A stretch of DNA of 64,000 nucleotides from Casuarina equisetifolia (taxonomy: Eukaryota > Streptophyta > Magnoliopsida > Fagales > Casuarinaceae), in NCBI GenBank assembly GCA_028551475.1, contig CM052354.1:2525391-2589390 (forward strand), in the 5' to 3' direction. Below the pieces are notes generated by a model that searched no databases, was not told the DNA's origin, and saw only the letters and a program-made list of their open reading frames with translations. The translations under genes and the position numbers were made by a program. This document shows, one piece after another, positions 37,011 to 49,948 of the stretch (its first letter is position 1; the number at the start of each line of letters is the position of its first letter).

Positions 37011-37019
37011 GCATTTATA
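37011..37019 (-). promoter_or_regulatory. TATA box of peptide gene F
   Basis: TATAAATGC on the minus strand, 37-45 bases upstream of the ATG. The more distal CTGGCAATATTCTA element is degenerate here, unlike in copies A, B and E. Confidence 0.55.
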
Positions 37020-38289
37020 GCGGAGATTTACCTCCCTGCTCGCTGGTATTAAGAAGCAAAACGCTTGGTCTTCTTAAAAATTGGAAGGGAGCAAAACGCT
37101 TCATTAACTTGTGAGGTCATGGCTTTGTTTAGTACAACTTTGTCTTCTCTTCTTGAAGGGTCATTTTCACTACCTTTAGAGTTGCGATACAGACCATAAA
37201 TGTGCATGATTTAGACTTATATTTTTGCATTGGTATTGTAAAAGTTATTTTATATGACAAGAGCATGGTCGTTTTTACAGATTTATTTATTTATTCAACT
37301 CTAGATCGTATGCAAGTATGTGGTTGATTCTTTTTTTAGCTAACTCGTTGGGTGCCAGTGGAAATGAGGGTGCAACAAATGGGATGGAGAACAATCATAG
37401 AATTCAAGTGAAAACAATTGATCCACTAATGATAGCTTTAGATCCCTTTCTTTAGAATCAAGATATGAATATAATATAATTAGATCGAATTCTTACTGTT
37501 AAAAATCACCAATTTTTATTGGCAAAAGAACTAATTTGCATTTGTTTAATTAGTTGCACCATCACCTCAAATCTATCACATCTAGGATTGAAAATAGAAC
37601 ATGTGGTTTGGGTAGGTGATTCTTTATACTTTTGTGGATATAGTTGTTTCATCCTTTTTTTTTGTTATTTATTTATATGCAAGCTCCTAAATTCAAATAT
37701 TTGAATGTTGAACTTGAGACTAAGAGATTTTACATAATAATTGCTTTCAATTAAGTTAAATACTTGTTGACTTATTTCAACATAATATTTCTTAGTATAA
37801 AACTACTGCTTTGGTTTTTTATTACTAAAAGAAAAGCGTGATTCGAAATTATAATGACATTGCATTTTTCGATCGATGTATATGATGAATAACCATAATC
37901 TTGAACGCCTAAATTATCATTAAAGGTTTTTCATATTATTTTACTGCATGAAGTGATATTGATACCTATCTTCCTTTAAATGTCTTCATAATCCGCTACT
38001 CGAAATATTCTTTTAGTCATATCCCTATTAGCATTATTTCCCCAAGTTATAATTCTCATCTCTAAGAAAGAAAATCTATTGCTTTGGCCATCTTTTTAAT
38101 TTTTTTTTGGTTCCTTTTTATATTTTTATTTTCACAATGTTCAGGATTGTAAATGAGATTTCAGGTAATTTAGTTGATGTCTAAGTTTTAAAATGATAAT
38201 CTTAACAAGAGAGAAAACAGGGGCCAGATCGTGTAATCAGCTTAAAAGGTGAAACGAGGAAGAAGAAAAGATGACAAAAGCATTAAAAA

Positions 38290-38640
38290 TATAACTTTGT
38301 AGACCAGATCATAGCTTGTTCATTAGAGTTGCAGTAACATGTGAACCCACGATTCTAACTTGCTCCTCAAGTTGCATTCTCTCATGTCTTGCATTACATG
38401 CCGTAGTTATATTTAGAGAAAGCATGGCCCTGATCAAGTTTGGCTCTTCAACTTGATGTAACACTTTTCATCTGTTGTTGGCACACTCATATAATGAGAA
38501 AAACCGAAAATATCATACAACAGCAAAGTACAGAAGAAACTCAAGGAGAGGAACTTGCAAAACTAGAAATGCAATCTAGCATAAAAATCTAAACAAACAA
38601 GTTATATTAGCATTGCTTATTCACTTGAAATCTGAATCTA
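38290..38640 (-). pseudogene. Relic of a classical plant-defensin exon
   Basis: On the minus strand the core 38463-38374 still reads C-YIKLKSQT, then SGPC, then MRECN, with the first-to-second cysteine spacing of 12, as in the better-preserved relic at 54030-54278. The frame is interrupted and residues between the second and fifth cysteines are lost. About 330 bases align between the two relics, including downstream AAATCTAAACAAACAAGTT. A trace of the same flank occurs near 34880-34910. Confidence 0.6.
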
Positions 38641-39084
38641 TTTTGTTTCCGTAATGCTGTTCTGCTTTCCTATTAATACCTGCTACAAACGTTCTAAACT
38701 AACATTTTATTTATTGGACAACAAAGTTTCACATGAAAGAGAAAATTTTGGATAACCTTTTTCTTTAATGAGATTTTTTGAGGAGAGGTGGACCTGGGCC
38801 TGCTATCAGAGCCAGCCTTTTCTCCTTGCGTTCCAGCTCAATCCAAATGGGCCAGTCCTTCGTTGACAAGAACCTTTGACCTCGAATTTTCTGGAATTCT
38901 TATGAGAGAATTCATCAAGTGGGTTGCTGAAGTTTAAAGAGAAGAAAATGGGGGTGGAAACTTAAGTGCAGAGGAAAAAGGAAGGATTACAATGAAGGTT
39001 TTCTACAGCTTCTTTGAATTCCTTTTAACTTTGTAAGTGATGATTTCCTCTTCTTTGTCTTTTCTTTTTGTTTTTCCTCAGCTT

Positions 39085-39640
39085 TTAGAGAGTAGACTTC
39101 TTGTATTTAACATAGATGGACAAAAAAGAAATACCCAATTTTTGAGTGTCAGAGCTCTGGAATTGCAGGAAGAGATATTAAATCAAATACAAGAGACCGA
39201 GCTGTTCAGGCACATCTCAAGTTGGTTAAAGTCGGAAAGTCCATTCTGTGAAGAGTTGTGTGATAAACATAGGTGCAGAATTCTTGACTGGGAAACCAAA
39301 TAGAACATGCTGTACGCAAACAGATATAAACCTTTTGAAGGCTTGTGGTGGAAAGCCCGCGGCAGTGGTATTCTGTCACTGTGATTGGCGATGGCAATAA
39401 ACAAGGAGTTGATGCGTTCGTCCCTTTATGTCAAACTGATATCAGAACATTTTGTGTTCTTTCTCAAGGTCGTTGCAGTGTAATGCTTCCATCCACAGGT
39501 CATGTTTTTGACCGTACTTCTGTTTGGCTGCTGCTACAGGCATGGACTGGCATCAAAGAAGCAAAGCTAGCAGCGGAAATTAACATTCTTGTGTCAACCG
39601 ATAATCTCCCTCCTTTGCTTAAGGATAAGGTACTATCTAC
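39085..39640 (+). pseudogene. Unrecognised gene fragment, probably decayed
   Basis: After a TTTTTCCTCAG acceptor-like site, the sequence reads LLESRLLVFNIDGQKRNTQF, continues as a polar helix-like stretch (ALELQEEILNQIQETE, then FRHISSWLKSES) and ends at TAG (39301-39303). From 39345 another open stretch reads WYSVTVIGDGNKQGVDAFVP, then TFCVLSQGRCSVMLPS, then SVWLLLQAWTGIKEAKLAAE and NILVSTDNLPPLLKDK. A switch of frame near 39360-39390 (WWKARGSGILSL in another frame) suggests a decayed coding region. Composition is protein-like and differs from the flanking AT-rich DNA. I do not recognise the family, and an exon of a larger gene cannot be excluded. Confidence 0.45.
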
Positions 39641-40689
39641 GACCTTTTTGCATTTCTCTTTTGAGGTATATCTTAATTGACCTTTTTTTTTTCATTCAGT
39701 TATTTGTTCAATTGCTCACCTTCTCAGAAGTTGGTTTTAAGGATGAAATGAGCTTTCTTATATAGTATTAGAGCTCAAGTTTAAATGCAACGTTCTTTCA
39801 TTTGTAGACTAAACATTTTTGTTCTATCTCCACACTTGGTGTGAAAGTACATATTGAAAGCCATGCATTTCTCATATAGTTTAAATCTTGTCCTACTATC
39901 CTTCATAGACGGACAAGTTGGTCCTTTCTTAGAAGTCGATTGTAGGAGGAAATGCATAGCACTTTGCTCTTTCTTAGAATCATTACAGGTTCTGTATTTG
40001 TAACGGCAGCTCCATTTCCTTGTAACAGACCTCGGTACCTGTAATGTGTCTACGCGTTACAAGATATTTGCATGCCCAGATGATTTCAAGTCAATAGGAG
40101 GTGAGGAGTATTTCAGTTAGCCAAAGAGGTTGCCGCTTCAAACTCAGCTGAGTTTGGACTCCCTCTGCAAAAGAGATAGGCCTCTTTAGCTTACCATTGA
40201 GCTAGGGGAAGTTGACAGAAAAGAAACTTTCCATTATTAACAACCGTTTCGGATATATAGTGTAGGAAAAGAGAGTAATGAAAACAGATGGTAATCCTTG
40301 ATAAGGTTCGGCGTCTCCCTTCTCCCAGAGTCGCTCTCCAAAAAGTTTTATGCTTGTTCATTGGGTTTATGTATAAAAGATTAAGTATTATGATCTGCCT
40401 TATGTATTTTTCTAACAGGTTTGACACTTAGTCTACCTATGTTATCGATATAAATGATAAGGGTATTATCCGTATTCTAAAAAAAAAAAAAGTATTATTT
40501 CCTGTGAGGTTGGCTTCTCCCTCCCTCTGAGTTGCCTTCTTTAATCGTTTCAGTATTCTATTTGGTAGTCTATGTGCCTTGCCATCAGGTTGGTTTTTCC
40601 CATTCCAGATTGCATCAATTTGTTCACTGTACTCTGTTCATAGATCTATTATAAGTGCCCGTGGTATTATAGCTACTGAATCCCACCAC

Positions 40690-41060
40690 GTTACACTACC
40701 CCTGCCCACTTGAGCGCACTAGTTCTGCCCAACCCATTTTGGGTGCCAAATGTTGATGATGGCTCGGGTGGGTACCACTAGGTCTAGGTTATTTGGAGCT
40801 TTTGGACAAATCCCTACTAGATTTAACTTCCCATCTCCACTGCCACCAACAGCCACCCTGAATTGGGCGATCTGCTCTGCCTCATGGTGGCTTATGGTCA
40901 TGAACTTTGACTCGTTGCCTCTTAGCTCATGGTCAAGCAGGAGAGTTTCCTTGATGATGCCGTAGGATGCCACGTGGGCTCATGATCTCCACCTTACCCT
41001 TTTCACGAAGGACAAGGAGGGCTCCCTTGATGGTGCCGTGCCATTCCCCTCCATTGTTCT
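40690..41060 (-). other. Coding-like GC-richer stretch, unassigned
   Basis: On the minus strand two overlapping frames look protein-like: EWHGTIKGALLVLREKGKVE, then in another frame MASYGIIKETLLLDHELRG and a Gly-rich stretch up to HPKWVGQN. No family was recognised and the frames do not connect. It may be the remnant of a gene immediately upstream of the pectinesterase promoter. Confidence 0.25.
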
Positions 41061-41287
41061 AAAAAGTTAATTTCCAAAATACGAAAGCAAGGTGTTTCTA
41101 CAACTCAATTTTGTTGCGGTTAATCCCCTATTGCATGGCTAGGAAATAGGAAATCTTTCTCTTGTTACACGAGTCCAAAGTTCTTATCCCGTCTATTGAG
41201 TTTTTCCGTTCACTTCCTTTGACCTAATCAGCCGGTGTCATCCAAGTTTAGCTGGCTTCCCTCCGTCGGCATCCTCCAACTCCCTCT

Positions 41288-43346
41288 ATGTCCACCAAGC
41301 ATCACAGAAATGCCATCACCACCTTCCTTTCCCTCATGAAACTATACACGTTTGTTATAATCTTCATGGCCTTGCAATTCTTTCTATCCCTAGGCCTCTT
41401 TGTCTCCCTCACCTATGCTCAACCTCCCATTGCCAATGATATCTCGAACGCATGCAGGGTAACACTCTTCCCCACCGTATGCAAGACCTCTTTGACAGAA
41501 TCGTACGTGTTGTCCTCTTACCCCAGGTATCTCCAGATAGTTGATTCCGCCATCAATGCTACTTTTGAAAACCTCCACCTTACCCAGTCCATGGTCGCGT
41601 CTATCCTCAACATGACCGGGGACGCTTACCGTACTCTGGCCGCCCAAAACTGCGACAACTTCCTCCAATACTCCGAGTACTGGACCACCATGGCCAGGAA
41701 AAGGGCCCTGCCAAGCTTTTGGATAAAGGACGCCAGGGCCTGGATGAGCGCAGCGTTGCAGTATCAGTACGACTGCTGGGCAGCACTCAAGCCCGTCAAC
41801 ACCGACGCGGTGTTCGGGGCGATGTCTCGCCTAGACTACCAAACGGAGTTAAGCAGCAACGCGCTCACTATCCTTCTCTGCTACGATGTATATGGGAAGG
41901 ACTTTGCATCATGGGAACCGCCCAAGACGGAGCGCGACGGCTTCTGGGAGGCAGCCGGGGAGGGTATCAGCTCTGCGGCGGGTCTTAGTGCCGGGATTCC
42001 GTCGAATTTGATGGTGAACGTGACGGTTTGTAAATACGGTGGTAGTGGCTGTCTAAAGACGGTGCAGGAAGCCGTTGACCTGGCGCCGTTGGACGTTGAG
42101 GACCGCAGGTTTGTGATATACATAAAGGAGGGGGTTTACGAGGAAACGGTTCGAGTGCCATTGAGGAGGAAGAACGTGGTATTCTTGGGGGACGGCATGG
42201 GGAGAACGATCATTACAGGGTCATTGCAAGAGCTTGGGCCTCCCACCTACAACACCGCCACGGTGGGTAAGTTTCTACCTGTGCCACCATTCATAAAATT
42301 AAGAAAGATCATAATAAAAATTATGCGACACAGTGAGCTTTCTTGTACGTAGACAGCCAAATTCACAACTTACATACTTGTTAATTGTGTTTTATTCTTA
42401 GTAGTACCCTTTTGTTAACTCCATTTAAGTTTCAACTCTAGATCATATACTTTTCCGAATTCAAATATAACTTATAACAAATATTTACAGGAGTTCCAGA
42501 ATTTTTCAAATGTTATTTTTGAAGTTGTAATAGTTGTGGGCACTTGAGAAGCTTGAATTTGCGTCCTAGATCAGCGAGTATTTTGTCAGTGTATACCATG
42601 CTTGCCAATGTTTTGATGATTATGGAGCAGGAGTTGAAGGCCAGGGATTCATGGCCAAGGGTATCACAATCCAGAACACCGCTGGTCCCGACCCCAACCA
42701 AGCGGTAGCCTTCAGATCGGACAGTGATTTATCCATCATTGAGGACTGCGAATTTTTAGGCAACCGAGAAACTATCTACGCTCACACCCTCCGCCAGTTT
42801 TACAAGTCCTGCCGAATCGAAGGCAACGTGGATTTCATTTTTGGAAGCGCTGCGGCAGTATTCCAAGACTGCCAAATCTTGATCCGGCCCCAGCTACCAC
42901 TCAGCCCACGGAACGAGACCAATGCCATCAATGACCATGGCACGATCGACCTTGCGATTGCTGCGCATGGCAGGACCGACCTTGTCTTAACATCTGGATT
43001 TGTTTTCCAAAATTGCTCGATCAATGGCACGAGTCAGTTCATGCGAATGTATTACAGCAACCCCGAAGCATACAACTGTTTCTTAGGGAGGCCATGGAAG
43101 AAGTATGCCAGAACGGTTTTCATAAATTGTGGCATAGGAGATCTTATTTCCCCAGCGGGATGGATGCCACGGGATGATAGTAACTTTGCACTGAAGACGC
43201 TTTACTTTGGGGAATATGGAAACACTGGACCAGGTTCTAATTTGTCCGAGAGAGTACGTTGGAGCAGTGTGATTCCCACAGAGCACGTTCCCACATATTT
43301 TGTCGACAATTTCCTTAAGGGAAACGGGTCTAGCTCCGTTAAATAA
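41288..43346 (+). CDS. Pectinesterase with N-terminal inhibitor domain (PME51-like), exons 41288-42266 and 42631-43346
   Basis: Type-I pectin methylesterase precursor of 564 residues. Family members remove methyl esters from cell-wall homogalacturonan. Residues 20-43 form a hydrophobic signal/anchor. An inhibitor-like four-helix domain follows ([16 protein letters not shown], Cys56 and Cys65), then the beta-helix domain from about residue 240 (CKTVQEAV-like [13 protein letters not shown]). The single GT-AG intron splits Gly327 in phase 1 at ATVG, the usual place for this subgroup. The active site is unusual. Gln350 (QAVAFR), Asp394 (GNVDFIFG) and Arg480 (LGRPW) are present. The usual GNQDT, however, reads GNRETIYAH, so the second catalytic Gln is Arg372 and the first catalytic Asp is Glu373. 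About seven extra residues also precede AHGRTD. The frame and splice sites are intact. It may therefore be a weak enzyme or a pseudoenzyme. A second ATG at 41336 would also keep the hydrophobic segment. Confidence 0.92.
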
Positions 43347-43722
43347 AGACATTACCTTGCGAGTATTAGGACCCTTTTGCGTTAAAAAAATTAGTTTGGG
43401 CATTATATCTACAACTCAAACAATATTAGGAGATCACAAATTCTTTGGCCAGGGCGTTTGTTGATCGCGGCTCTACTCGGTGGCATTTATGGCTTGAACA
43501 CGGTGAGGGTTTCTCTAAATCTATGTACCACTTTCACTACACCTCAACTTCGTTTGGGAAATTCCAGCTAAAAAATCATGTAATTACTAAAGAAGTTCAT
43601 TTTCACTTCGACAGCTAACATATGATGTGGATCAATATGTTCATATTTAATTATCAATATACACTTTATTGCACTGTGAATATCTAGTCTCATATTCCTA
43701 AGGTGTGAGTGTGTGTATTTTC

Positions 43723-44182
43723 TGTTAGCATAATTTTTAAGTTTTCCATAAGGTGGGCTTATATTAATGTTGGTCTAATAAACTGAGACTTAAGAATCCA
43801 TTTAATGAATATGGACTAGCTGGTGTGGACCATGGCTAGCTAAATAGGGCCATGATGAGTGGGCTTATTTGGTGGCACATAAGGTTAGGGCTAAGTCCTA
43901 TCCTCTAGCTCATATTATTTAAGCACATTATTTAGGCATTAGGGTTACAAGAGGCTTCATTCTTCAAGCCGCAACCTTTTAGCTTCTCTCATCAAGCTAG
44001 TGTCTACAGAATGAAAATAGAGAATATGAACTTAACCTGAAGATTGATTTTGCATTTGTGAATCTTCCTAAGAGATTGAAATACGGTATTTTTTTCTTAT
44101 TTCTTATTCATTTTGGTGTTTTAGATGTGACTACGCAGATCCTGGCTTTTCGATCTCATTAGAGGTTGATTAAATTTTAACA
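43723..44182 (+). repeat. 5' LTR of the copia-type element
   Basis: 460 bp, beginning TGTTAGCATAA and ending AAATTTTAACA; same length as its partner at 49949. Confidence 0.95.
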
Positions 44183-44184
44183 TG

Positions 44185-44196
44185 TGGTATCAGAGC
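44185..44196 (+). other. Primer-binding site of the copia-type element
   Basis: TGGTATCAGAGC, complementary to the 3' end of plant initiator tRNA-Met, two bases after the 5' LTR. Confidence 0.9.
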
Positions 44197-44719
44197 CATC
44201 GTAGATACGGTCTAAAATCTGGTTTTGATTTTTATTTGGTTTACAAATTTATTTTTTTTGTTTTTGTTTGATTCAAAATGTGATTTGCTGAACATTTGGG
44301 TGTTTTTTGTGATTTGATGAAATTTTTTTTTGGATTATTTGGGTTATAAACGTGATTTTTGAAAATTTCAAATTGCAAAATCCCAAATCTCTGAATCAGG
44401 AAAAATTTGATGAAATTTTGATCCGATTGAGATTTTTCTCCCTACAATCGACTTCTGTGCATGTAGATCTATAGATCTACAGATCTACATGAACTTTCTG
44501 CACAAAAATCACTTTTTCAAGGTGGTTTTGTTTTTTGTCCGAAAACCTAAATTTTGGGTTCAAATTTTGGTGTTTTAAGTGGTCTAATCGGCCAAAAGGC
44601 ATGGTTTCTTTTACTGATTTCTGGCAAATCTATGCCGGAATTATTGATTGTTTTGTGCCAAATTCGCATGAACAATAGAATCGTGAACGAAATCGTTCAT
44701 GGTTCATTCAAGTCGATTT

Positions 44720-45015
44720 CGACCCGAATAAGCTAGGTTCGACTTGCTTCATGGGTCACCCAGATCCAGACCCAACTGGGTTGGACTAGGATCAGGATGG
44801 TTCGACCCATTTGGGTCGGGCCGGCTTGGCCCATCTAGATTAGCTCGATCCAGCCCATAAGGGTCGGCCCAATCTAGCCCACACAAGTCAACCTGACCCA
44901 GCCAATAGGTCAACTCAACCCAGTCAACGGGTCAACCCGACCTGGTCAATGGGTCAATCCGATCCGATCAACGGTCAAACAAGTCAACAGGTCAACGGGT
45001 CAAAAGTCAACATTT
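44720..45015 (+). repeat. GC-rich repetitive leader inside the copia-type element
   Basis: Degenerate reiterations of GGTCAAC, GACCCA and GGGTC(A/G) motifs, strikingly GC-rich against the AT-rich remainder of the element. It lies in the untranslated leader region between the primer-binding site and the expected gag region. Confidence 0.6.
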
Positions 45016-48000
45016 TGTCCAGAAACTTTGGAGGGTGCATGAAAGGTTAAAATTCAATGTGGTTTGAGCTAAAATGTAAGTTTTTAAATTTAACACATTT
45101 TGATATATGATGTGATATGTTTTAAGCATAAGATAAGTTATTTTTTACTAGTTAAAGTTTATGGTGCATGTTTATTTAAATATTAATTTGATTTTAAACA
45201 TGCCTTGTGATATGTTATTCAATAAGATTGGACTATAAAATAATAAAGTGAATATGCATTATTGATTTAGCATATTTAATACATTAAGTTGTATGCTAAA
45301 TATGGTATATTCATATATAGCATACTTTAAGTTAATTCTTTAATATTAAAGTTATAAAGAATGTGCATGATCGTTTTAGCATATTCTTAATATTGGATAA
45401 GCATGCTTTATGTTGTAAGACAATTATATAATTATAACATGTATTTAGTTGACACTCATCAAAGTTGTTTTTTGATATGTAATTTGGAAATAAAAGTACT
45501 CCTAGTCAAATAAGTACAAATTACATACTAAGGATTGTGGGTTATATTAAATATATTTCGCAGTATGAGATTGATCCAATTAGGTTGTGACTACTAAAGT
45601 AACACATCTTTATTGTGTTCAAAAGGTTTGTCTCATGTAGTTGAAGGATGTTTCTTGTTTTATGTGTAGTCATACTCCCAAAAGAGGTGATTATACATTA
45701 AAATTTAGAGGGATGCATAATTGGAAATGTGTGAGTCTGGACTAATTGGATTTATCTATACATCCAAAGGTGGTAGATGATGAAGATTAGAAAATTCTCA
45801 TGGCCACTACTGTAGGGATTTTATAGTCTTGTATTTTGCCCAAAGGTGTTTACATGATAGAGTTTGTGAATCTCTCAGTATTCATGAAATTAAGATTGGA
45901 CATGATTCACATTGTTAACCTTATGTTGGTTTTGTTTTAATCACCTTGTTTGTCAACAAGTTAATTAAGGTTTATATACAGTCTTCACTTTTGAAGTGGA
46001 AGGAAGACATGAAGTTTTTAATATATATTTTGTCTATATGGATAAATTAATAGATCATATTGATTATTACTTTAGTATTGATAAATGTTTGTATATGCTA
46101 CATAAAAAATAATTAAAGTTATTTTGTATACTGTCCATGAAGGGGTTAATTTAAAATGACCATAGGGTGAGTAATTGTACTATTTAAAGAATTTATGCAT
46201 TAAGTGGCATTAAGGTATTTTGCCTTATTAAATACTCCCATTAAAGTGTTTGTTTTAAAGCTTGATGGTAATAGAAGTACTAGAAACTATGTTAAAGGGG
46301 TTGATAGATTATCAAATCAAATTCTAGTACCAGTAAAGGTAAGGATCAAGGTTTAATACTCATAAAGTTATTCACAATACCATTAAGGATTTTGAATTGT
46401 TTAACATAGTGATAAAGGGTTAAGCGAAAAATCTTTTTAGGAAGATGGTGATCATTGCTTCTTATGTAAAAAGAAGGGTCATATGAGGATAGATAAACTA
46501 CAATTATATAAGGCTTGGTCAATAAAGTGTAAAGCTAAGAAGGGTCATATGATAATAAACTGCAATATTTGACATTGGTTTATGAATCTAATTTATCTAA
46601 AGCCCCATTTAGTTTCTAGTAGCTAAATACTAGTACAACTAATCAAATTACTTTCACCATTTAAGGATTCATAAACATAAGGAAGCCAAGTAAAGATGAA
46701 CTAATATTTATAAAACGTTTTTGAAAGAATTGGTTTTACTAACTTTAGTTTTAGACAAGTGTGGTAACCATTTTAAAATAAAGATTTCTATACTTGGTTG
46801 TCAATTTAAATAAAGTTGGTTACTACATTTAGTCTCATGACTTATTATTATAGTGTTTATCTCTCTAATATATCTTTCTTTTAGATATTAAAATAAGATA
46901 TTTGTAAAAGGCCTTTGTTGACAAAGCTAGTTTACACTTTGTGACATAAAAGTTTTAGTCACATATCTTGTAAAGAGTAGAAAGATTGATACAATATAAC
47001 ATTCGATCTACTCTTGAAAGTCTTCTTGAGATTTGTGTAGACTATGATAAAGGCATATTGAACAATATAAAGAATTAATTTGCAGTCCATTCTTTTGGCC
47101 TATTGGAGGTCATAGGTATTAGTATTATAGACCCCTATATAGTAACACTATATAGAAATTTTTATATCTACAAGTTCAAAAGTGAGTTTTTTCCCACAAT
47201 GGTAATGTATTCATTAAAGGAGTTTGAATCTCTTAAAGAAATTCAAAGTCCTTGGATCGGTGGTTGGGAAACAATTGTGAAAGAGTATTAAAATGCTTAA
47301 ATCTAGTTGAGAGATTAGAATTATGGTAGATATGAGATGCTAATTCGTTTAAAAACTTGTTTACTGAAAGGATTCTAAGAGCATTAGCCAATTTGGATAC
47401 TTGTGAATCCAAAACAAAATGGTGTAGTCAAAAAGGTGTAATTATATTCTTATAAGTATAACAAGGACTATGGTTTGTAAGATTGATTTACATAGTTTCT
47501 TGTGGGAAATGTTTTAAAAATACTACTTTATATCTTTAGATATAAGCTTGCTAAAGTTATTTTATGAATTCCTTTTAAGTTATGCACAAGGAGTGTACTA
47601 ATTCTTAAACATCATAAGTGTAAGATGTTTTACAAAATAAAAGTTTTCAACTTAACGCTTTATAAGTAGGAATAAAGGACTAAAGTTATTATAGAATAAA
47701 GTACTTGGATCATTTGAAGGGATATTAATTTCTTTGATAAAAGGCTTTAAAAGTATAAAGTTATAAAGTTTCTAAAGCTCAATATGGCAAAGTAAGATAT
47801 ATGTTGAGCTTAAAGGATTAAAGTGGAGAACTATTAAAGTAATTGAACTAGTTATTGAGAAAGTTCTAAATGAGGTCTCACAGGTATATAATCTAATTAT
47901 AGTATTTATCTTGGTGGTTCTATATGTAAAGAAGACTAATTGTTCATTTATATTATTGGGTCTTTTAGATGACTATGACATTGATATTATGATGGATCAT

Positions 48001-49948
48001 ATTGCTCATGAGGATGCCTTAATTGAAATTATGATTAAATATAGTAAGCAATGACATGTAGTTGATGAGTCATAATGATATTTTGTGGTTTTGTTGAGTT
48101 GTCTAAAGGTGGTGAGTTTGTTAAATTATCTATTCGTAGTAAATGTATACAAAAGTTTAAAAAGCTTCTGTAAAAGGTTAAGAGCTTTAAAATCACACTA
48201 GTGGATAGGAAATTGCACCATACGGACATGAAGATCATTTTTGAATAAAGAGCTTTATGTGTGATTCAATCTTAGAGTATATAATATAGATGAATTTATG
48301 TTATTTATAGACTCAAGCATGTTTTTCCAATAATAGTACTTAAAGTTTGAAAGTTTATATTTTTATATGGTACTACATTAAATAGAATAGACTATACATG
48401 AATATATACTTAGTTCAGTGGGAGTATACCAATACGGATGTTATCTTGCTTGTGAGCAATGATCAAAAGTTACTTTATGATATAATACAGTTATTTAATA
48501 GTTCATAAGTATTATTATTAATGATTATTGAGTCTTTCTTAAAAGACATAAGTTAATAGTGCTTCATAAAGGTTCCATATGGATCTTATTCTTAAAGGTA
48601 ATTAACTAAAACTATAGCAATGCTTAAAAAGTAAAAAAAAAAAAGAAGAAGTAAGTATCATATTCTAGTGCATTAAGAAGCACCATGTATGTTTAAGTTT
48701 GCACTAGGCTTTACATTATTTTCAACAAGTTTTGGATAGAAGTCAATTAGACTTTGATTAAGTTTATTTGATTGTTACAAGAAGTTTCTCAAGTACTTAA
48801 AAATAAATAAATAAATAAATAAATAAAGTTTTATTTGTTGACATATAAATATGTAGATAACTTGTAGCTAGTGGGATGTACAAATTTAAACCCTATAAGC
48901 TGCAATAATGTTTTGTAATCTACATCAGGATGTCATTATAGTGATTTGGACAGTATCATGAAAAGTGCAAAACATAAACATTTGACTTCTTAAATTATAT
49001 AGGCAAAATTTTGTAGCTTGCTATAGGGCAGCTATTCAGGTAATTTGTCTAAAGTACTCATTGATGAGTTGACAGTGTTTAATTTCTTTGTTAGACCTAT
49101 CATGCTATTTTGTGATAATAAAGTTTTTTTATTATAAAACTATAAAGGTATCACATGGTCTAAACACAAAGAAATCAAACATTAAGTTATAAAAGACAAA
49201 CTTAAGAAAGGTGACATTATAGTTTACAATATCATTATAAATGCTATGTTTTCACACCCACATACTAAAGACTTGTGCTTTTAAAGATATGTCATCATTA
49301 TGAACATAAGAGCATAGAATGCTATTGCTTAGTGGGAGCACTGTAATATAAAGTTTACTACTAAATTGATTTACCATTGGGTAAATTGTTGAAATATGTA
49401 TAACTTGTCATTAGTTTTGCTAGCTGTATTTAGCATGTGGGTGCTTTATATGTTGACAGGTTAAATTTGCTTATATATATAATATATATAGAGAGGAAAG
49501 TCTTAAGAGAGGTGTAAACCTTAAGTAATGGCTAAGGTAGCCATAAAGCATGTCTTGTGACACATAAAGTTAAACTCGAGTTATTAAGTACAAGACATAT
49601 AAGTTCATTGGAACAATAAAGTATATTCTTTGATGATATTTTGTCATCAAAAGAGAGATAATTGGACTAACAACATAAATAACTCATGAAGTAAAACGTG
49701 TTATGTGGTTGCCACACTACCATATTCATCCTTAACATGAGGTTGAAGCTTTTCTAACCATGATAAGTATTATATCAATTAAGCGGTATAACTACTGTCA
49801 TGATTCAAAAGTTGAAATCTTATATCATGAGAATATTATTGAAAAACAATCTCTAGATCAACATAAAGGCATGCACAAATAATTATTTTGAAATACTAAT
49901 TATTATTATTACTATTTTGTTCATATTAATATAGTCCAAGTGAGAGAA

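Larger units (their letters stand above)
15830..37480 (-). repeat. Tandemly expanded array of small-peptide gene units and their flanking blocks
   Basis: Diverged copies of the same blocks recur throughout. Block R1 is about 150 bp, reading like ATGGATCTCTAAGGAAA then AATGGACATGGAAAAG. It occurs near 15.9-16.1, 22.73-22.90, 23.48-23.62, 26.74-26.88, 32.87-33.05 and 34.15-34.31 kb. Block R2 is about 200 bp, with GCAACAAATGGGAT and AAGTGTTGGATTTCATA. It occurs near 16.15, 18.48, 22.98, 23.69, 24.85, 26.33, 26.93, 33.65, 34.36 and 37.27 kb. Genes, pseudogenes and relic exons listed separately sit between these blocks on the minus strand. A further block (CTTGGACCCATCAAG and neighbours) is shared by 19.1-19.9, 29.3-29.9, 35.0-35.5 and 56.2-56.9 kb. 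The blocks have no terminal repeats, so they look like tandem segmental duplication rather than transposons. Confidence 0.8.
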
